This document shows positions 43,074-50,379 of a stretch of DNA of 64,000 nucleotides, one piece after another. Made by a program: the position numbers and the translations under genes. Source of the DNA: Leuconostoc rapi (lineage in GTDB: Bacteria; Bacillota; Bacilli; Lactobacillales; Lactobacillaceae); NCBI RefSeq assembly GCF_016908715.1, contig NZ_JAFBEK010000004.1, forward strand, positions 1 through 64,000. The letters run 5' to 3'. Position 1 is the first letter of the stretch, and each line of letters begins with the position of its first letter. The notes under the pieces are model-generated. The model saw only the letters and a list, made by a program, of their open reading frames with translations, searched no databases and was not told the origin of the DNA.

Positions 43074-43092
43074 TTTTAAAGGATTTAAAACA

Positions 43093-43456
43093 CCCCCAGT
43101 CCCCCAGACACAATCTTGACAGGTGTGGTTTAATACCACACCAATCAAGACCGTTGGGGGTTCAAAAAAAGCCATCGCACAAATGTTTACTCTGAAAACA
43201 TTTGTGCGATGGCTTTTTTCCTGCTGGCTGTTTTTTGTGCGGTTATTCTGGTGTATGTGACTACCAAAACTTTAACAAGCTAAACAAATCTAAGGACTAA
43301 AGTCCAAAGATTTGGGGCTAAATTTGCAAGGCCAAGCACTCCGTGTCGCTACGCGAGCTTTGCAAACTCGCCCTGGCTTGTTGTCGTTTGTCCGTTCACA
43401 ACACCATCAGAATAAAACGGTACAAAAAACAGCCGTCAGGAAAGGTTTTTAAGATG
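43093..43456 (+). repeat. Structured leader repeat, copy A
   Basis: About 364 bp are repeated at 45241-45606 with over 90% identity by eye. The order inside is: an extended stem-loop with GGTGTGGT/ACCACACC and outer TCTTGA/TCAAGA (43114-43150), closed further out by CCCCCA/TTGGGGG; a strong terminator (43164-43219); the symmetric hairpin AAATCT-GGACT/AGTCC-AGATTT (43286-43313); a TTTGCAA...TTGCAAA pair; and a ribosome site leading to a start codon. It reads as a transcription-attenuating leader, an oriT-like or single-strand structure, or both. Confidence 0.85.
43164..43219. terminator. Strong bidirectional terminator inside leader repeat A
   Basis: A perfect 18-bp stem (43171-43188 with 43196-43213) is flanked by A7 and T6, and the same structure is at 45318-45360 in copy B. 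It separates transfer operon 1 on the left from plus-strand genes on the right. Confidence 0.85.
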
Positions 43457-43885
43457 ACTATGATTAACACATCACCTCATGGCTACCAATTACGAGAAGT
43501 AGCCCCTAACTTTACCGCCAATTCGTCAACCGCTGTTGGCCAATATCTACAAGAACATATTGGCCGCCAATTACAAGAACATTTTGTGGTGTTAAGTTTG
43601 AACGTAGCACTAGAGGTGATTAGTCTTGATACAATTGCCATTGGTCAAATTACGGGCGTCAATGTAATGCCACGAGAAGTTTTCCAAATTGCTTTACTCA
43701 ACAATGCCGCTAGCATTATCATTACCCATAACCACCCCAGTGGTCATGTACTCCCTTCTCAAACAGATAACAAATTTACACAAAGATTAAAGAAGTTAAG
43801 CGACATGATGCATCTACCCTTACGTGATCATTTTATTGTAAGTGGTAAATGTTATTATTCATACGCAGAAAACGAGCAACTATAA
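43454..43885 (+). CDS. Short RadC/JAB-domain protein
   Basis: The 143-residue protein has the JAB1/MPN metalloprotease-like fold of RadC: the ALEVISLD block near residue 50 and the metal motif HNHPSGHVLPSQTD near 95 (HxH, then Ser and Asp). It lacks the N-terminal helix-hairpin-helix of full RadC. Such short RadC proteins are common on conjugative and genomic-island DNA, but their role is not settled. The ATG at 43454 follows AGGAAAGG; the longer frame runs back through the leader repeat and is rejected. Confidence 0.85.
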   Translation: MTMINTSPHGYQLREVAPNFTANSSTAVGQYLQEHIGRQLQEHFVVLSLNVALEVISLDTIAIGQITGVNVMPREVFQIALLNNAASIIITHNHPSGHVLPSQTDNKFTQRLKKLSDMMHLPLRDHFIVSGKCYYSYAENEQL

Positions 43886-43896
43886 AGGGAAATCTT

Positions 43897-43992
43897 ATTT
43901 CTGATGAATTAGCGGATACAACACGACGTTTAAAAAATGAACTCGACTATCATGAACGAACTGAAATTTTATATTATACAGAAAGTTGGTAA
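43897..43992 (+). CDS. Possible 31-residue protein with ATT start
   Basis: A short frame encodes an acidic helical peptide (SDELADTTRRLKNEL...) ending TESW. No ATG, GTG or TTG is in frame, but ATT at 43897 lies seven bases after AAAGGG. Six bases past its stop the next gene begins. It may be a real small gene with a rare start, or the tail of a lost gene. Confidence 0.35.
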   Translation: MSDELADTTRRLKNELDYHERTEILYYTESW

Positions 43993-43998
43993 CAAGAA

Positions 43999-44376
43999 AT
44001 GGCATGGTACACCTCCCACAAAGCGTTAATCACTGAATATCTATGTATTGAACAAAATATTTCACTTAATGAAGAGTTGGTGTCATGGCGCGATATGCCT
44101 AAAGATTACCAACTAATTCGCTTACAAGCCTATATCAATCATTATCAAGATGGTGACTATGATTATTTTTTCTCACTACATTCTGCTAAAAACCCATTAA
44201 CAAATTTAGTATTTGATGAAGATGTCACGACATTAGTTTGTGGTAATTCTAAAGCCAGTTGTGCCACAATTCGTAAACAATTGTTTAAGTTAATGAATGA
44301 CTGGTGGTGTGATAACCCAGAACGTCACTCATCAAAAGCAAAGGAACAGGATAAAGCATGTCAGAATTTACAGTAA
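43999..44376 (+). CDS. Hypothetical protein, 125 residues
   Basis: The soluble protein has an acidic middle (NHYQDGDYDYFFSLH near residue 48) and a basic C-terminus. It has no signal peptide or membrane helix. It overlaps the next gene by 19 bp. The family is not recognised. It belongs to the first cluster of small plus-strand accessory genes. Confidence 0.5.
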   Translation: MAWYTSHKALITEYLCIEQNISLNEELVSWRDMPKDYQLIRLQAYINHYQDGDYDYFFSLHSAKNPLTNLVFDEDVTTLVCGNSKASCATIRKQLFKLMNDWWCDNPERHSSKAKEQDKACQNLQ

Positions 44377-44573
44377 TTAGTATTGAAGAAACAAATGACG
44401 GCATTGCCTTTGCCAAGTTGAAAAATGGTGATGACTTGTCGCTAGCAAGCAATGGCGTTGCCCGTTACAATGGCAGTCTATTCAAAGATTATAGCGACAT
44501 AATATCTCATGTGACGTTAGAAACGATATTTGATGCCATGGCACACGAAATTTATAATAAAATGAAGCGTTAA
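44358..44573 (+). CDS. Hypothetical protein, 71 residues
   Basis: The small soluble protein carries a beta-like N-terminal half (FTVISIEETNDGIAFAKLKNG) and a helical C-terminal half. AGGA-type ribosome site within the preceding gene and a 19-bp overlap indicate coupled translation. Function unknown. Confidence 0.5.
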   Translation: MSEFTVISIEETNDGIAFAKLKNGDDLSLASNGVARYNGSLFKDYSDIISHVTLETIFDAMAHEIYNKMKR

Positions 44574-44654
44574 TACATTTATATCCTATTGGTTTACTAT
44601 AGTAGGCAAATAGAATACTTTTGTGTTAAAATGAATACAGAGGTATAAAAGATA

Positions 44655-44927
44655 ATGACAACACAAAAAAAAGCCAATTTAAACGTAAAAATTGATCCAC
44701 AACTCAAAACAGAAGCCGAAACTATCTTTGAAGACATGGGATTAACAACAACCGCAGCAGTTAATATGTTCATTAAACGTGTGATTGATGATAGAGAGCT
44801 ACCCTTTAAACCAAGAGTGACATCAACACTTGATAAAGCGCTTGATGATATTGAAAACAACCGTGTTGAAACCTATGATACGGCAGCAGACTGGAAAGCA
44901 TCGTTAAAAGAATATGTACAAAGTTAG
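44655..44927 (+). CDS. RelB/DinJ-family antitoxin
   Basis: The 90-residue antitoxin has the RHH N-terminus of DinJ (ANLNVKIDPQLKTEAETIF, then GLTTTAAVNMFIKRVI), which binds the operon promoter. Its flexible C-terminal tail (DTAADWKASLKEYV) covers the toxin. A TTAAAAT -10-like box and AGAGG lie upstream. It overlaps the toxin gene by 14 bp, the usual antitoxin-first order. It helps keep the element in the cell. Confidence 0.92.
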   Translation: MTTQKKANLNVKIDPQLKTEAETIFEDMGLTTTAAVNMFIKRVIDDRELPFKPRVTSTLDKALDDIENNRVETYDTAADWKASLKEYVQS

Positions 44928-45195
44928 ACAGTCAAATCAGTTCAAAAAATCAGTTAAACGTGTTGTGAAGCAAGGAAAAGACCTTGATAAATTATTTCAT
45001 ATTGTTGACCTTATTTTAAGCGGTGATCCACTGCCGGCTCACTATAAAGACCATGTTTTAAATGGAAAAAAATGGCACGGCATTAGAGAATTACACATTG
45101 AGCCAGATTGGCTCCTTGCTTATCAGATAGACAATGGCGAACTTGTCCTATTACTCGTTGACACGGGTTCTCATTCACAAATGTTAGGTATGTAA
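44914..45195 (+). CDS. YafQ/RelE-family mRNA interferase toxin
   Basis: The 93-residue toxin would cleave mRNA on the ribosome. It matches YafQ over the whole length, with the LHIEPDWLLAY block (His61, Asp65, Trp66) and the C-terminal TGSHS block (His87). The Arg normally four residues before that His (RTGxH) is Asp83 here (DTGSH). This might lower activity. The paired antitoxin gene precedes it. Confidence 0.9.
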   Translation: MYKVRQSNQFKKSVKRVVKQGKDLDKLFHIVDLILSGDPLPAHYKDHVLNGKKWHGIRELHIEPDWLLAYQIDNGELVLLLVDTGSHSQMLGM

Positions 45196-45240
45196 AAAGC
45201 AGTTAGTTATTAACTGCTTTTTACATATCATAAAATACTT

Positions 45241-45606
45241 CCCCCAGTCCCCCGGACACAATCTTGACAGGCGTGGTTTAATACCACACCAATCAAGACC
45301 GTTGGGGGTTCAAAAAAGCCATCGCACAAATGTTTACTCCGAAAACATTTGTGCGATGGCTTTTTCCCTGCTGGCTGTTTTTTGTGCGGTTATTCTGGTG
45401 TATGTGACTACCAAAACTCTAACAAGCCAAACAAATCTAAGGACTAAAGTCCAAAGATTTGGGGCTAAATTTGCAAGGCCAAGCACTCCGTGTCGCTGCG
45501 CGAGCTTTGCAAACCCGCCCTAGCTTGTTGTCGTTTGTCCGTTCACAAACACCATCAGAATAAAACGGCAACACAAAGCAGCCGTCAGGAAAGGGTTTTT
45601 AAGATG
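45241..45606 (+). repeat. Structured leader repeat, copy B
   Basis: This is the second copy of the leader at 43093-43456, with the same hairpins, the same 18-bp terminator (45318-45335 with 45343-45360) and the same AGGAAAGG-TTTTTAAG before the start codon. One base change weakens the first stem (GGCGTGGT instead of GGTGTGGT). The unit between the two copies (radC-like to yafQ, 2.15 kb) could be lost by recombination. Confidence 0.85.
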
Positions 45607-45831
45607 ATACCAATTTACTTTAGATTTGAAAAATCAACATGTGTAACACAACGCTGGGCTTCAGCTGATAGAAATATTGTTGTTCACGGTGGCTACCCTG
45701 TGGCTTTTCAAGTTTACAATCACTGCCGTAGCAAAGATTATATTCTTAGTGACATGACAACTTTTTTTGCGGAAAGATACGGCCACAACATTCAATTGAT
45801 TGAAGTAAAAACAACGGAGAAAAACGCATGA
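45604..45831 (+). CDS. Hypothetical protein, 75 residues
   Basis: The small protein starts right after leader repeat B (ATG at 45604). It contains IYFRFEKSTCVTQRWASAD and VVHGGYPVAFQVYNH segments with no known motif. The stop overlaps the next start (ATGA). The frame extends upstream through the repeat, but that part is the leader read in frame. Confidence 0.5.
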   Translation: MIPIYFRFEKSTCVTQRWASADRNIVVHGGYPVAFQVYNHCRSKDYILSDMTTFFAERYGHNIQLIEVKTTEKNA

Positions 45832-46271
45832 CAAAGCAATTCTATGATGATTTTAGCAAATTACCAATCGCAAAAATGGCCCAATCTATTGCGGATATGA
45901 CCTATTTGTTTAACGAAACTAAAATTCCCACAAATCATTACAAAAATCAATTAAGTAAAGGTTTTGAAGAAATGGTTGAAGCCAATGTGAGTGTGGCTTT
46001 GGTAAATACTATATTTAATACCCTGCAAGCTTTGCAAAAGGAAAGCCCTAAGTTGTTCTATCAAGCTATGTTGTGCCTTGACACCAAAGTGAAGCCAAGT
46101 AGTATTACCCCTAGTCAATATCAAGCAATGGAATTTACCTGATCGCAATTTGAATTGAGCAAAAAGAAAAATTTCTTTGATAAAGACTTTATCCAAATTT
46201 TTAATCAAGTCGAAGAAAATGGTCTAACCTATTACACGCAAAATCAACAGGAGACAGATGACAATGACTGA
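45828..46271 (+). pseudogene. Accessory gene with a premature TGA
   Basis: The 104-codon frame ends with TGA at 46140-46142, but the same frame then continues without interruption for 42 codons of protein-like sequence (SQFELSKKKNFFDKDF...) to a TGA at 46269-46271. The next small gene starts inside that end, as coupled genes do. The ancestral protein was therefore about 147 residues, and a single nonsense change has shortened it. The first part is helical and soluble; its function is unknown. Confidence 0.65.
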
Positions 46272-46350
46272 TGAAGCAATGGCATTAAGTGCCTTTATTG
46301 TTGGCGAACTCACTCAGGGTCATCACATCACATTAAGAACGACAATTTAA
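46264..46350 (+). CDS. Small protein, 28 residues
   Basis: ATG at 46264 follows CAGGAG at ten bases and overlaps the end of the preceding (interrupted) gene frame. The peptide (MTDEAMALSAFIVGELTQG...) is short and unrecognised. Its good ribosome site and coupling support it moderately. Confidence 0.4.
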   Translation: MTDEAMALSAFIVGELTQGHHITLRTTI

Positions 46351-46364
46351 GGGGAATAATAAAT

Positions 46365-46583
46365 ATGGCAATTGTGAACGTGACATATGTTGAAACTTTA
46401 GTTAAAACCGTAGCAGTGAATGTCCCAAATACGTTCACAGATGAACAGAAAATAGCGCAAGCTATTCTAGTTGGTAAGCAACACTATTTTGAAGAAAAAG
46501 TTGTTTTAGGTAGTAACGATTTCGATAGTCGAGAAATATATGCCGAATACAAGCAAATAACAACTGATTACGAAAAATTTTAA
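46365..46583 (+). CDS. Hypothetical protein, 72 residues
   Basis: The soluble acidic protein begins with two beta-like strands (VNVTYVETLVKTVAVNVP) and ends in a helical charged part. AAGGGG precedes the ATG. It is the last gene before the structured noncoding region. Function unknown. Confidence 0.5.
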   Translation: MAIVNVTYVETLVKTVAVNVPNTFTDEQKIAQAILVGKQHYFEEKVVLGSNDFDSREIYAEYKQITTDYEKF

Positions 46584-46948
46584 ACGGACATAGGCGCGTG
46601 GATTGATAAAAGTTAACGGTAATACTTTTTTGCCGTGTTCCCCAGACCCGCAAGCGGGATCAAATGCGCTTCGCTTACCTGCCATGCTCATGGGTGTCAT
46701 TTCGCTTTGAGTCAAACATTGTGCCACAACCAGTGACTTGTAAGCTGTGGTGGTTTTACCACAGCAACAAGCACTAGCCCCAAATAAAAGGGCTACGTGA
46801 ATTCGCTCCGCTCTCCCTTTTATTTGGGGCTGCTTGTGACGCATTGTCTTCGTCAAAACGAAATAACACACCAATCACAGACAGGGCCGGCAGGAAAAGG
46901 TTTCTGATTGGTTGGTCTACATAGGCTTTTTAGCCCAGGAGCATGCAC
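46584..46948 (+). other. Highly structured noncoding leader region
   Basis: This gene-free 365-bp stretch holds CCCGC-AA-GCGGG (about 46647-46658); GCTGTGGT/ACCACAGC (46748-46755 with 46762-46769); a very strong 17-bp stem AGCCCCAAATAAAAGGG with its exact complement 23 bases on (about 46779-46833); TTCGTCAAAACGAAATAAC (46849-46867, also near parA); and ACCAATCA...TGATTGGT. Like the leader repeats it ends in GGCAGGAAAAGG before a gene cluster. Possible roles are RNA control, single-strand origin or transfer signal. Confidence 0.6.
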
Positions 46949-47191
46949 ATGTCACGAGTCACAAAATTTTTATTACTGATACCAGCCGCTATTATCATGC
47001 TAGATGTTTTGCTTATGATAATTAATGGCACGCTATTAATGGTGCTACTCACCTTTTTTGGCTTTTATCTCATCGCCTCGTTGGCTTTCAAAGAATCAGC
47101 TTTCGAGTCTTTGAAACGTTGGATCAATACGGGGCATCTAAGCAACAATCACCAGGAGGTTAATTATGGTCAACCCACACGAAAATCTTAA
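46949..47191 (+). CDS. Small membrane protein
   Basis: The 80-residue protein has two hydrophobic helices (about 6-26 and 29-46) and a polar C-terminal tail. The ATG at 46949 is seven bases after AGGAG; an ATG at 46943 is too close to that site. It overlaps the next gene by 26 bp and leads the last small-gene cluster. Confidence 0.55.
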   Translation: MSRVTKFLLLIPAAIIMLDVLLMIINGTLLMVLLTFFGFYLIASLAFKESAFESLKRWINTGHLSNNHQEVNYGQPTRKS

Positions 47192-47531
47192 ACAGAAAAT
47201 TATGCGTCAAAGTGCCCTTCAAGAAGTTCAACAAACCGTTGCCACCTTTAAGTCGCTTGAGGAGTCACTAGACCAATTGTTGGCAATTGAATTAACGCAA
47301 TTGGACACCCAATATTTACATCTCGCTGAATTAGCGGCTGATATTGATGATGCTGAGTTTAGTCACGAATTGTATCTTCTAGCTAATAATCATTTAAAAG
47401 CACGTCGTCAAGGGCTTAAAACAATGATTTTGCTATGTAGAAACGCACGCATTAGTAACTCAGCAGTCTTAATCAGACTGGCAGACCGCCAATCTCACTT
47501 AGAAAAGGAAATACCTGATGTCAAAGATTAA
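47166..47531 (+). CDS. Hypothetical helical protein, 121 residues
   Basis: The sequence is almost wholly helical, with a coiled-coil pattern (ALQEVQQTVATFKSLEESLDQ and further). It has no membrane segment or known domain. AGGAGG before the ATG and a 14-bp overlap with the next gene indicate a tight operon. Confidence 0.5.
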   Translation: MVNPHENLKQKIMRQSALQEVQQTVATFKSLEESLDQLLAIELTQLDTQYLHLAELAADIDDAEFSHELYLLANNHLKARRQGLKTMILLCRNARISNSAVLIRLADRQSHLEKEIPDVKD

Positions 47532-47811
47532 AGCCTGGACACCTTCAAAACCAAAGAAACGCGATTCTAAAAGAGACGCTCGCCTTGATAAAATTAGGAA
47601 GAAACTTGCCCTATATGAAAAAGATTATTTACCGCAAGAATTGCGTCAAATTCAAGCACGACAAACAGAAGCACGGCAAGCTGCTAAGTTAAAACGTAAA
47701 CACAATCAAGCAATCGATCAAAAACGGCGCGAACGGGCACAAAAAGCTTTGGATAATACGTCTTATAGCAATAAAAAAGCAAAAGTGCGTTTTGTCAAAC
47801 ATAATCAATAA
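47518..47811 (+). CDS. Highly basic small protein
   Basis: The 97-residue protein has an extreme Lys/Arg content (SKPKKRDSKRDARLDKIRKK, later KRKHNQAIDQKRRERAQK) and a helical middle. It is likely to bind nucleic acid, perhaps through the charged helix, but it has no named domain. It could act with the structured leaders of this region. Function unproven. Confidence 0.5.
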   Translation: MSKIKAWTPSKPKKRDSKRDARLDKIRKKLALYEKDYLPQELRQIQARQTEARQAAKLKRKHNQAIDQKRRERAQKALDNTSYSNKKAKVRFVKHNQ

Positions 47812-47828
47812 CCTAAGGAAGTCAGAAT

Positions 47829-48122
47829 ATGGAGAAGAAAATCCTAGAAAAACTAATCATAGTGCCAATTGATGGCCAACCTACCTACCCAAATCTAGCC
47901 AAAAAAATATACAACGACACCTTATTCGGACCACGGATTCAACGACGGGTGCAAAGGTTATTATTAGATCACCCAGAAGGCTTAAACGAACGTGGTCATG
48001 ATTGGTATTTTGGCTACCTAGTCTGTGCCTACACGCAAGTTTATTTTGGCATCAAAAATTTATTAAATTACCAAAGCGTCACGCAAGAAATATTTCAATA
48101 TTGTTCTCAACAAAAAAATTAA
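47829..48122 (+). CDS. Hypothetical protein, 97 residues
   Basis: The soluble protein has a basic middle (GPRIQRRVQRLLLDHPEG) and an aromatic C-terminal half. AAGGA lies before the ATG. No family recognised. It belongs to the cluster 46949-48389. Confidence 0.5.
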   Translation: MEKKILEKLIIVPIDGQPTYPNLAKKIYNDTLFGPRIQRRVQRLLLDHPEGLNERGHDWYFGYLVCAYTQVYFGIKNLLNYQSVTQEIFQYCSQQKN

Positions 48123-48140
48123 CGACAGGAGGTAATCAGT

Positions 48141-48389
48141 ATGTTGGTATTTAGTTTATGTATTTTAGCGATGGTTACTTGTTGGCTCTTAGGACATATC
48201 ATTGGTTGGATTTTATATACCCTGATTATTTTGTTTGGGACACTTTTTATCCATTGGCGGGTGATTTTGGTTGGAATTATCGTATTAATTTTTGTCGCTA
48301 AGTTTGGTTGGCTCATGTTACTAATTACTGTGGTTTCACTGTTTTTTGGCATGATGATTGTGCTAGAATGTGCCAGTAAAAAAGACTAA
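48141..48389 (+). CDS. Small hydrophobic membrane protein
   Basis: The 82-residue protein is nearly all hydrophobic, with about three membrane helices and a short charged end (CASKKD). AGGAGG lies before the ATG. It ends the plus-strand cluster. Function unknown; entry exclusion and accessory channel roles are possible from location only. Confidence 0.5.
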   Translation: MLVFSLCILAMVTCWLLGHIIGWILYTLIILFGTLFIHWRVILVGIIVLIFVAKFGWLMLLITVVSLFFGMMIVLECASKKD

Positions 48390-48390
48390 C

Positions 48391-48561
48391 CTACTTACTG
48401 GTGACGGTTAGCCCTGTTTCATGTTTAATTTGTTGCTTGATTGCCGGTATCTGTTCACGGTATGTTCCTTCAAGGCGAGCAATCTGTTGTGATGTTGTCG
48501 CATAGCCTATTTTATAATACTCAAAAAATATATTTATCATACCGGAATAGACTTCATCCAC
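48391..48561 (-). pseudogene. Probable C-terminal gene remnant
   Basis: A minus-strand frame with protein-like codon use reads VDEVYSGMINIFFEYY... and ends TVTSK-TAG. It has possible starts at GTG 48561 or ATG 48540 but no ribosome site, and is bounded upstream by a TGA near 48595. It looks like the tail of a larger lost gene. Bases 48562-48743 hold nothing else that I can support. Confidence 0.4.
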
Positions 48562-48743
48562 AATCCGAACTTCATAAATTGTGTTCGATTTTCATATCGT
48601 TACACGGACGTCGATTTTATAAGTTATGTCGAGAAATTAATCATATAATCCAATACATTTATTATAGTATTATTAAGCTTCCTTTATGACAAATGCTTAA
48701 TCTTATTTTAAAAATTGCCATGTATAAAATTTCTTTATTATCC

Positions 48744-49493
48744 TCAACGACGACCGGCTAATGCGCCACCATCCAACACCAATTCTGAACCTGTTGTATA
48801 CTTGGCTTCGTCTGAAGCTAGATATGTCACAGCTTTAGCAACATCTTCTCCTTGACCAAATGGTGGAATTGATTCATGTTGTTGCTCCATTGCTAATTTC
48901 ATATCTGGTGGTAACAAGGCTGTCTCAACAAATCCGGGATGAACCGAGTTCACACGAATAGTTTTATTCATTGCAATAGCCTCTATAGCAGCAGCTTTAG
49001 TGAGCATGCGCGTGCCACCCTTTGAAGCAGCATAGGGACTTACGCCAGGCATACCAGCCATCATACCTAAAACAGAAGAAACATTGACAATTGACCCTGC
49101 TGTCATTTTATTTAACGCTGCACGAATACCTAGAAAATTACCCGTTAAATTGATATCCATGACATTTTGCCATTCTGCCAAACTTGTTTGTGACAGTAAC
49201 TTACCTGAAGCACCTACACCCGCATTATTGACTAATATATCAAATTTACCAAACTTACTAATAGTTGCATCAACAACAGTGTTCCACTCGTCTTCTTGGC
49301 TAACATCTTGCTTTAAGTAAATCACGTCATCTGAAGTACCCAATTCTTTTGCAACTGAATTTCCTAATTCTTCACGACGTCCTGTGATAACAACTTTGGC
49401 GCCTTCAGACAAGAAGTCCTTAGCAATTGCTTTACCAATTCCTGAAACACCACCAGTAACAATTGCAACTTTATTCTTTAAACGATCTGTCAT
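48744..49493 (-). CDS. Short-chain dehydrogenase/reductase
   Basis: The 249-residue NAD(P)-dependent enzyme has TGGVSGIGKA near residue 14, NNAGVG near 91 and the catalytic Ser-Tyr-Lys (NVSSVLG, YAASKGG) near 140-158. It ends with TTGSELVLDGGA. Relatives include alcohol and cyclopentanol-type dehydrogenases. It lies at the end of a minus-strand redox cassette with a hydrolase and two quinone-reductase-like genes, divergent from a TetR regulator. AGGAG precedes the ATG. Confidence 0.88.
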   Translation of the reverse strand: MTDRLKNKVAIVTGGVSGIGKAIAKDFLSEGAKVVITGRREELGNSVAKELGTSDDVIYLKQDVSQEDEWNTVVDATISKFGKFDILVNNAGVGASGKLLSQTSLAEWQNVMDINLTGNFLGIRAALNKMTAGSIVNVSSVLGMMAGMPGVSPYAASKGGTRMLTKAAAIEAIAMNKTIRVNSVHPGFVETALLPPDMKLAMEQQHESIPPFGQGEDVAKAVTYLASDEAKYTTGSELVLDGGALAGRR

Positions 49494-49521
49494 AATAATT
49501 AATCTCCTATTTTTCCAATAA

Positions 49522-50363
49522 CTAGTTTTGTTCTAAAAACTTATTAACATCATTCACAAATGTTTCGTAATGTTGAAAAATGCCACCATGTCCAGCATCT
49601 GGATAAATGATAAGTTTACTTTTAGGTAATCGACGCGCCAACTCAATTGAATTTGGCGTCGGCACCATACGGTCATGATCACCGTTCACTACCAATGTAG
49701 CCTGCGTAATTTTAGATAAGTCAGCAGGATCAGCTAATCCCCAATGTCTAATAGCTTTCAATTGTGTACGATAAGACGACCAGCTGGTTGACTTATCGCG
49801 TCGTTCTTTTCTTTCCTCCAAACGTCTCAAAAATTCTTTTGCTTTTTTTTCGGCCGTTAGCAGTACGCGTAAAGAAAAGATAAGTTTTAACATCTTTTAG
49901 AGTAAAGACACTTCGAATAGTGTCTAGATCAGAGAGTCTTGCGACGTTTTCAATATTTTCACCACCTCGAGGACCGGTACCAGACAAAATTAATTTACGA
50001 ACCAAATTAGGTTCGTAATTTATTAATTCTTGGGCAATCATACCACCCATCGAAAAAGATAAAACATCAATTTTTGACAATCCCAATGCCTTAATAAAAT
50101 CTAAAGCATCTTGAGCCATCTGCTCAATGCTATTTGGCGTTTTTCCGCTAGATGAGCCGATACCTTTATTATCAAAGGTGATCACCCAATGTTTCTCAGC
50201 AATGCCATCAATAACTCTAGGATCCCAATTATCAAGATTGGCCGATAAATGTGTAAAAAATACGACTGGAATACCTTTTTCCACCTAACTCGCGGTACGC
50301 ATATCTCGTACCATCTAAACTTGTAATCGTCTGATTTGGTGCTCTTATATAACTAGTTTTCAT
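49522..50363 (-). pseudogene. Alpha/beta hydrolase gene with two frameshifts
   Basis: Three consecutive frames together make one alpha/beta hydrolase. Frame 1 starts at ATG 50363 (MKTSYIRAPNQTI... to RELGG). Frame 2 (about 50280-49850) holds the nucleophile elbow SFSMGG. Frame 3 (to 49522) holds the Asp in NGDHD and the His in DAGHGG. The shifts fall in an A5 run near 50280 and an A8 run at 49843-49850. All catalytic parts remain, so either it is a recent pseudogene or the homopolymers were miscounted in sequencing. Confidence 0.8.
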
Positions 50364-50379
50364 AAATAGCATTTCCTTT

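Noticed and set aside
43343-43453. N-terminal extension of the RadC-like protein
   Set aside because: The same extension appears before an unrelated gene at 45490 because both frames read through the repeated leader.
43093-45606. Repeats as a CRISPR array or transposon ends
   Set aside because: There are only two long copies 2.15 kb apart with no spacers, transposase or target duplication.
46140-46142. TGA read as Trp or selenocysteine
   Set aside because: Neighbouring genes end in TGA and no recoding element is visible; a nonsense change or error is simpler.
49843-49850. A8 run as a programmed frameshift
   Set aside because: The gene carries a second frameshift near 50280, which a single slip cannot explain.
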